DNA of 64,000 nucleotides. Origin: Liolophura sinensis (lineage: Eukaryota > Mollusca > Polyplacophora > Chitonida > Chitonidae). The translations under genes and the position numbers were made by a program. The first letter of the stretch is position 1, and the number at the start of each line of letters is the position of its first letter. The notes beneath the pieces were generated by a model. That model worked only from the letters and a program-made list of their open reading frames with translations, was not told the origin of the DNA and did no database searches. Shown here one piece after another: positions 58,566 through 64,000 of the stretch. The stretch covers positions 14,311,504-14,375,503 of the forward strand of contig NC_088298.1 in NCBI RefSeq assembly GCF_032854445.1, in the 5' to 3' direction.

Positions 58566-59295
58566 TCAAGACTTAGAACAGCTTCTTTTCATATAGAATG
58601 TTTTGATTTTTTGGGGTTTTGACGTATCACAGTGCACATTAGAAGTAACAGTTGCAGCATCCAAGGCATTTCTGATCCCATATGTTGTTGTTTCAACGTT
58701 GGTTGTCCCTGGCCTCGGCTTGGTTACACTGCTTTCATTGGTGACCGTGGCTGGTTTGGTTGACAATCCCCCCATGCTTTCCCAAAGAAATCTACAATTG
58801 AATGACAGCCCTCGGCTGTTTCGGTTAATTCCTGAGAACGTTTCTTCGCCCGCCTTTCAATTTTTGGCATCTTTTTTGCACCAGGAAGAGTGAACTGTCT
58901 ACGAATCAGGATTTCTACAAAACACAGCATAGACAGAGTCTGTGACAGAGTTTTGACAACATCTGAATTGTGGAAATCGCCAAAAAAGAACTTGTACATT
59001 GTGTTGAGATTTCCTGGAAATGTCAGAGCTCTCCAATATGACAAGACAGTTGGAGTAGATGCAAAATTAGAAAAAAAACGGCGACAAATAAAGAAACGGC
59101 AGGGTGGCGCATAAATAGCTTTTAAAAAGGCGGCTTGGCGGCAATTTTAGGGGCAGGGCGCTGCGCCATGCCAAATAACGCTAGCGAGAGATCTGAAAAA
59201 AGGGGCATGGGGCGCTGAGAAGAATTGTTTGGGGGCAGCGTGGCACTGGAAATCGGGGTGTGGCGCTGCTCCATGACAAATAACGCTAGCCAGGT
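58566..59295 (-). pseudogene. Transposon-like ORF remnant
   Basis: The minus strand reads MPKIERRAKKRSQELTETAE then GCHSIVDFFGKAWG, an N-terminus like those of transposase-derived 'repressor of the inhibitor of protein kinase'-type proteins (weak resemblance from memory). A second open stretch further left, in another frame, is Thr/Ser-rich. Upstream, 59140-59295 holds two direct copies of CATGCCAAATAACGCTAGC-like sequence next to GCGCTGCG, possibly element ends. Not intact. Confidence 0.4.
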
Positions 59296-61155
59296 TGTGT
59301 TTCCATAGGGAGTGGCGATTTCAAATTAATTACTTTGTGAGATAATGAGTGCAAGATGTTCAAGGAAATCTTGTAAACATTGCAACTGTCAGCATGTTTC
59401 GACTTCAAGATAAAAAATTCTCAGAGATCCAATTCTTTTCGTCACGCTGTCCCTTAAAAACACGCCTAATCTCATGAAATTGAATTGCTGAGAATTGTGT
59501 GGCTCTGGTTACAGCCAACACAAAATGTTTACAAACACTGACCAAACTTGGACACAGGCCTTTCCCTCCAAGGACAGGTCGCTCAAGCTATAGCTGAAGT
59601 TCTTGTGTAGCCCACTTACATAAATCTCCTACTTTATTTTTTGTCAATTAAATTAATTCAATCATGGATTGATCTAGTTATGGTGACAAATTGAGACCTT
59701 ACACCATGATATCTGCTGAAACATGATCAAAATGGAAGATTTTTATGTTAAACATACGTTATCAAGGAATCCCCCACAGAGCCCCTGTTATGTTGCCATC
59801 CACCATTGTGTTACTCTCATGTTCCATCTTTTACTCATCGTGCAACACAATATGATTTTGGCTCTCCTCTTCCTCATGTATAAATGTTTTGGACAGTGTC
59901 AGTTAGGTCAAAGCTGGTGATCAAAACTGAGGCTCACTCGGGTGCTTACACACTTCATACTTTTAGACAGACATGTACTTGAATGATGTATTGAAGACAA
60001 TAAATACTTGATCCTTGGCATGAGGGAAGAATCACAAAAATCTCACAAAGTTAATTAAAATGAAGAAATTGGGAAAATGGAAACAGATTTCTCAGTATCG
60101 ATTTTATTTTTCTAGATCATGACGTTCCACTTCACTCTCTGAAAAGTATCAGCGGGACAGAATTTAGGTGATATTTTCACATGCTCGCCCCCTCTATACA
60201 GAACTAGAAAACTGCCACAAACTGTTGACTTTAGTTATGTCGTAGTAGTCATAAAAATGTTTAATAAATGTTGACCTGTTAGTTTTATTGTAAAGATCTA
60301 AGAATGTTTATTTTGAGAATTGCCAAATATTGGGTGATATAATTTAGTACTGCTCTGATCAGTGTTGAGGAAGTTTAGTTGTGATCAATCATTTGAACAA
60401 GATTCTACAACTGTTCTTCCCTTCTTAGCAAAAAAAAAAAAAATCCGACCTACCTGCTCTCTGTTGTTATAAAGGGCTTGTAACATCAGACAAACAATAT
60501 TTTAATTTTGGTGTAATTCTTATGATGTCAAACAGCCAAGATTTTAATTTTGGCCTAATTGTTATAATGAGAGAATCCCGGAATATTTTAGGATGCAGTT
60601 CAGTCTCTCGTCAAGGGAAATATATCTAGGAGTGTCAGACGGTTTTGTAAAGTTACCTCCCTTGAAAACTTTGATCTCTAATTCATTATTCCAATTTTTT
60701 AACGTCAGTTAAATGATGACTCAGTACTTGTGGTGTTGCATGAAGTCAGGAAAAAGTCTGGCTTCTCCAGTCCTACTCTGTTACTCCCAGCTCTTTGTCA
60801 TATTTTGAAAGCATTTTATTTCTTAACAGTGCACCTGAAAATGTAATTGGATCATCCCTTGTCAAATCAGCATCTGGTATTTCTTTTTGCAGAGACCCTT
60901 GTAAAATTTATTTACAGTAGAAGGAGTTAAGAACAACTCTTGGATTTTCTTCAGTAGTTGGCCAAGAGTTGTATCTTAATGTGAAAAAATTTTCATAGAA
61001 CGATCCAACAGTCAACATGGTGAACTTTGTAAACATGGTGAACAGTTAACGTAAAAGCAAAAAAGGTAATTGTTTATTCGTTTGTCCTGAAGCATAGTTC
61101 AATCACCTAGTACATCAAAGATAACGCTTTGAAGAGGTCAGGTCATCTTGTGCAG

Positions 61156-61402
61156 CACTGGCCGTGATGGCCCATTTAGTAGAGCACCTTCTTCGGGGGA
61201 TCAGGTCACACCCAAGACCTTAAAGAGGAAGTTTTAACTTCCTTACTTGTCGTTCAGTATTAAGGGTAAGTGCAATGACAAGTTGACCCGTACCAGTATA
61301 ATGGCTCGAGTTGGGCGGCTTACTTGCCTTCGGTAAGCACTCTGTCGTGATATGACTGATAAATTGTAAAGTTCGACATTAAACCTCAAGCACTCACTCT
61401 TC
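61156..61402 (+). repeat. SINE family 1 copy with deletions
   Basis: Head TTTAGTAGAGCACCTTCTTC, CAAGACCTTAAAGAGGAAGT, GGGCGGCTTACTTGCCTTCG and tail ACATTAAACCTCAAGCACTC. The middle of the body is deleted. Confidence 0.78.
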
Positions 61403-62637
61403 TTGTGCAAGTGCTCATGTACCTAAATAACGTTATTCAGGTACAGTAACAAAAACTCCTATACATTTCACTTTACCTGTGATAGCTCAACAAGTATACA
61501 GTTAACAAAAGCGTTAATGAAAGTGTGATGGTTAAGAGTTCATTATTTCTCAAAAAGTATTATGAGGCCACATTCTAAAAGCCCGGGTAGGAAAAGCCCT
61601 GACAATAGATTTCCAGTTCTCTGTTCCACTTGAATGGGAAATCACAGCCATCTAAAAATGCTCCATAACAAACAAGGATTTCAAGATTGTTGAAAATTAC
61701 ACGATGTTTGTAAAGAACCATATCTCAAGCACTTGTAATTTGGAGCTTAACTTGGCAAACCTTCCTTATATTATATGCTAAGGTATTTTGGAGAATTTAG
61801 AAAAAAAAAACTAAGAGGGCTACTGCAAAAAGAAATTACATTTTCAGATGCACTATTAAAAGTAAAGTGCTGCCATATGACCGAGAGCTTGAAGTAACTC
61901 AGCGCATGTATGAATAGAGAAGGCAGACCTTTTACTGGCCTACTGCAACACAGCAAGTACCAATTCATCATTAGAGAGATTAAAGCTTTCCAGGGACGTG
62001 TTTTTTTTGAGAATTTTTGTGAATTCAGATAAGGGGTCACTACACCAGTTGGCTGAAATGACACCCAGTTGATACAAAATAGCTTTTGGGTTTTGAAGAG
62101 ATTTGGAAATGGTTTGGGATTTTTTCTAGGTTTGAAGGGTGGGAACGCCGAGATATGCACACTCTACTGGTTGATGAGGACATGGCGGTTTCCAATGTGC
62201 AAAAAGCAATTGCAGTTGACTGCTTTACTTGTTGCTGTTAGGCCAAGTGAACAATATGACAGGGCTAGGGCCTGTACATGGCATAGAAGAGTTATACAGC
62301 TATGGGTGATCAGTTCATTGTTAATTATACACATATACATGATTTCTTAGTTAAAATGTTATCACACATAGCTAATAAGGTGGTAGGTCTGTTGCTGATA
62401 CAAGACTTCTGAGTTTAAGTGTTATAACAGCATGGTGATGTCACTTTTGTTAGGTGGTACATATTTGTGTATTTCAATAAGTCAAAGGTGCTGAGGATTT
62501 ATTTGTGTGGGACGTGTTTTGTTGAGAATAAATGCTTTAATATGTTGCATGAGTGTTTGTCACATGGTAAGTTGGGAACCCAAATTAAAGCTTAATTCAA
62601 AGGATGTTCAAGGAACAAGCTGCATCCAAAGAAAACT

Positions 62638-62908
62638 GGAGGCCTCTGTGTCCGAGATAGTTAGTGTGGCACAATGACCTAGGAGCCTCTTACCAATGCA
62701 TTTGCTGTGAGTTCAAGTTCACCTGATGCTGACTATCTCATTGGCCGTACGTGAGGAGGTCTTCCAGCAACCTGCTGATGATCATAGGTTTCCATTGGGC
62801 TCTGCTCAGTTTTTTTCCACCATAATGCTGGCCTGATGCTGTCATCTAAGCAGAATATTCTTAAGTACGGCGTAAAACACCAATCAAATAAATAAATCAA
62901 TAAATAAA
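62638..62908 (+). repeat. SINE family 2, full-length copy
   Basis: tRNA-like head (GGCCTCTGTGTCCGAGATAG, B-box-like GAGTTCAAGTTC), core CCAGCAACCTGCTGATGATC, CACCATAATGCTGGCCTGAT and tail GTACGGCGTAAAACACCAAT plus (AAAT)n. Confidence 0.82.
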
Positions 62909-63359
62909 CAACAACTGAGTTTAAATTTTTGTACAGCGAAACCTTAATTTTATGATCCCCCATGAGACATGTCGAGCACCATCTGTAATAACGAAATATT
63001 AATGGACACCAGATTAACTGGGAAATGTATAGCTAGCCTGTTTTTCATATTACTACATGACAAAAGTTTAAGCCATGTAAAAACTTCTTTAGCCTTTAAA
63101 ATTTTACACCTGTAACTTTTATCTTTGCAAAAACTTTCATCTATAGGCCCAGTGGTTGATGCCTTGCTGCTTTCACTTTAGTGCGCATGAAATCTTTAAG
63201 TATATATTCAGCGTCCAAGATCCATTCTTCATTATTCTTGAAATTTAAAAATCATAGTATTCCCTATCTTCATGAAATTATTTGCAAATATCCTTGCATT
63301 TATGGAAAAGTCATACGTTTACAAATGCTGTGATGTTATGCAATTTATGCAATTTAAAG

Positions 63360-63498
63360 GTACCCTACCCAGCTGCCAATCTGTACGAGGCAATGTACAT
63401 GTATGCCAGGGCATTGAAGGAAACACTTGATGATGGAGAAGACCCCTTAAACGGGACGAGAGTATCCCAGAGGCTGTGGGGAAGAGAATTCAACGACA
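63360..63498 (+). CDS. Receptor exon 8 (last exon in window)
   Basis: Acceptor TTATGCAATTTAAAG|GTACCC has a weak pyrimidine tract; donor AACGACA|GTAAGT is strong. Phase 0-1: VPYPAANLYEAMYMYARALK, ETLDDGEDPLNGTRVSQRLW and GREFND. Joins exon 7 in frame and matches the AAxLYDAxxLYAxALNETL helix. It follows an 8.6-kb intron. NGT is a possible N-glycosylation site. Confidence 0.9.
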
Positions 63499-64000
63499 GT
63501 AAGTTTTTCCAAACAGAAGACCTACTTTATTATTATTAATGACCATTAAATGAATAAAACATTGCTGTCTAGAACAATTGTTAACAGAGCTATATCGACT
63601 TAGGATTTGTTTCGGTAGCAGAGCAAGGTGGAAGCAAGTCTGTTTGAGGTGTCTTTGTAGCCTTTATTAGGAAAACACCTTAGGAATGAAAAAAAACATA
63701 CATTAATTACATTGGACGAAATATGCTGTCTGTTGTAGTTACTTACTACTTGTCTGCATGTTTGTGTATGCAACCACCAATACACACACATTATACACCC
63801 CCGATCCAAGTCCATACATGTCGATGTTATTTCTTATGTGTATGTATATATACATGGTTATTGATAACCTACTGCATATAACACTACTAAACAAACCTTA
63901 GCTTGTGTGGATAGTCAGATGTAAATTCGGGTAGCAGTTGCTTACAGTGCAAATACAACTTTCGATATACATGTGTATTAAATCATACAAACATCGTCAG
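63499..64000. other. Start of receptor intron 8
   Basis: Follows a strong GTAAGT donor. Nothing recognised; the next exon lies outside the window. Confidence 0.5.

Larger units (their letters stand above)
54725..63359. other. Intron 7 of the receptor gene (8.6 kb)
   Basis: Filled largely by mobile DNA: a short repeat fragment at about 56510-56600 (ATGAGCGTAGCCAACGTCAC), the transposon at 56991-58370, a transposon-like ORF remnant at 58566-59295 and SINEs at 61156 and 62638. 54725-56500 and 59300-61150 show nothing recognisable. Confidence 0.5.
46800..64000 (+). other. Natriuretic-peptide-receptor-like / receptor guanylate cyclase gene, 5' part
   Basis: Eight exons seen; the gene continues past the right edge. 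The 371 codons read give a signal peptide (residues 1 to about 21), then TYNVLVILPYKKPSGF, LSGLLGTSTLDIDYKDSHC, IGPQCSQSCSHVARLAAYKN (99-118), IPDFTGVCQD, FMAHKGWDRLGIIAETH, LRELMLYAHSKGYMDGRYFF and ANLYEAMYMYARALKETL. GPxCxxxCxxVARLAA and the LYEAxxxYAxAL helix are hallmarks of the ANF-receptor ligand-binding fold in natriuretic peptide receptors and receptor guanylate cyclases. Role by family: extracellular peptide sensing, with cGMP synthesis inside if the cyclase domain is present. Whether this is a cyclase or a short clearance-type receptor cannot be told here. Confidence 0.9.

Noticed and set aside
58603-58893. Hydrophobic 96-codon plus ORF resembling a membrane protein
   Set aside because: Lies antisense to the transposon-like frame, whose composition and start look more natural. 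No start context or splice partners.
1-64000. CRISPR arrays or bacterial operon features
   Set aside because: The tandem repeats have no unique spacers, and the introns, SINEs and splice sites show an animal genome.

Overview
The window reads as AT-rich animal nuclear DNA: long introns with GT..AG boundaries, tRNA-derived SINEs, MITE-like inverted-repeat elements and many minisatellites. The SINE tails (the 'gtaaaacaccaatcaaataaataa' type and the 'cgttaaaccccaagcactcactcact' type) resemble repeats I associate with molluscs, so a marine mollusc is my best guess; this is inference.

Two protein genes lie head to head around a shared 5' region at about 45.78-46.95 kb. On the minus strand, from about 45.9 kb to at least 1.39 kb, is a long many-exon gene. 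Its N-terminus (MSGGSALNLSLLSRG, then VEVVFEPE / DYFNW, PKTFTTRKGALLLF and RPGFSAKRYL) matches my memory of the poorly characterised vertebrate protein KIAA2012. I assembled 24 exon calls by hand from splice sites and reading phase. Exons 8-22 chain in perfect phase and exons 9-16 are all phase 1-1. Three exons break the frame by exactly one base, each next to a homopolymer. The gene's 3' end was not found. On the plus strand, from about 46.8 kb and running off the right edge, is the 5' part of a natriuretic-peptide-receptor-like / receptor guanylate cyclase gene: a noncoding first exon and seven coding exons giving a signal peptide and about 350 residues of the ligand-binding domain, including the GPxCxxxCxxVARLAA signature. 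The transmembrane, kinase-like and cyclase parts would lie beyond 64 kb.

The most unusual structure is at two exon edges of the minus-strand gene. A 36-bp, 20-unit minisatellite (about 7.93-8.66 kb) is built from the end of one exon plus its 5' splice site, so the consensus donor recurs in almost every unit. A 93-bp, four-unit repeat (39.28-39.65 kb) is built from a 3' splice site plus the first bases of another exon, giving four tandem acceptors. In both cases only the authentic site keeps the frame open. Other elements: a 4.6-kb, 63-bp satellite with a 693-bp higher-order duplication (30.2-34.9 kb), a TA-flanked MITE family (3.1 and 28.6 kb), an inverted-repeat family (45.3 and 49.9-50.7 kb), a 1,380-bp DNA transposon with matching TCATG flanks (56.99-58.37 kb), and SINEs in both orientations.

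The two genes share no evident pathway. Their link is positional: divergent transcription from a region with two perfect CRE palindromes.
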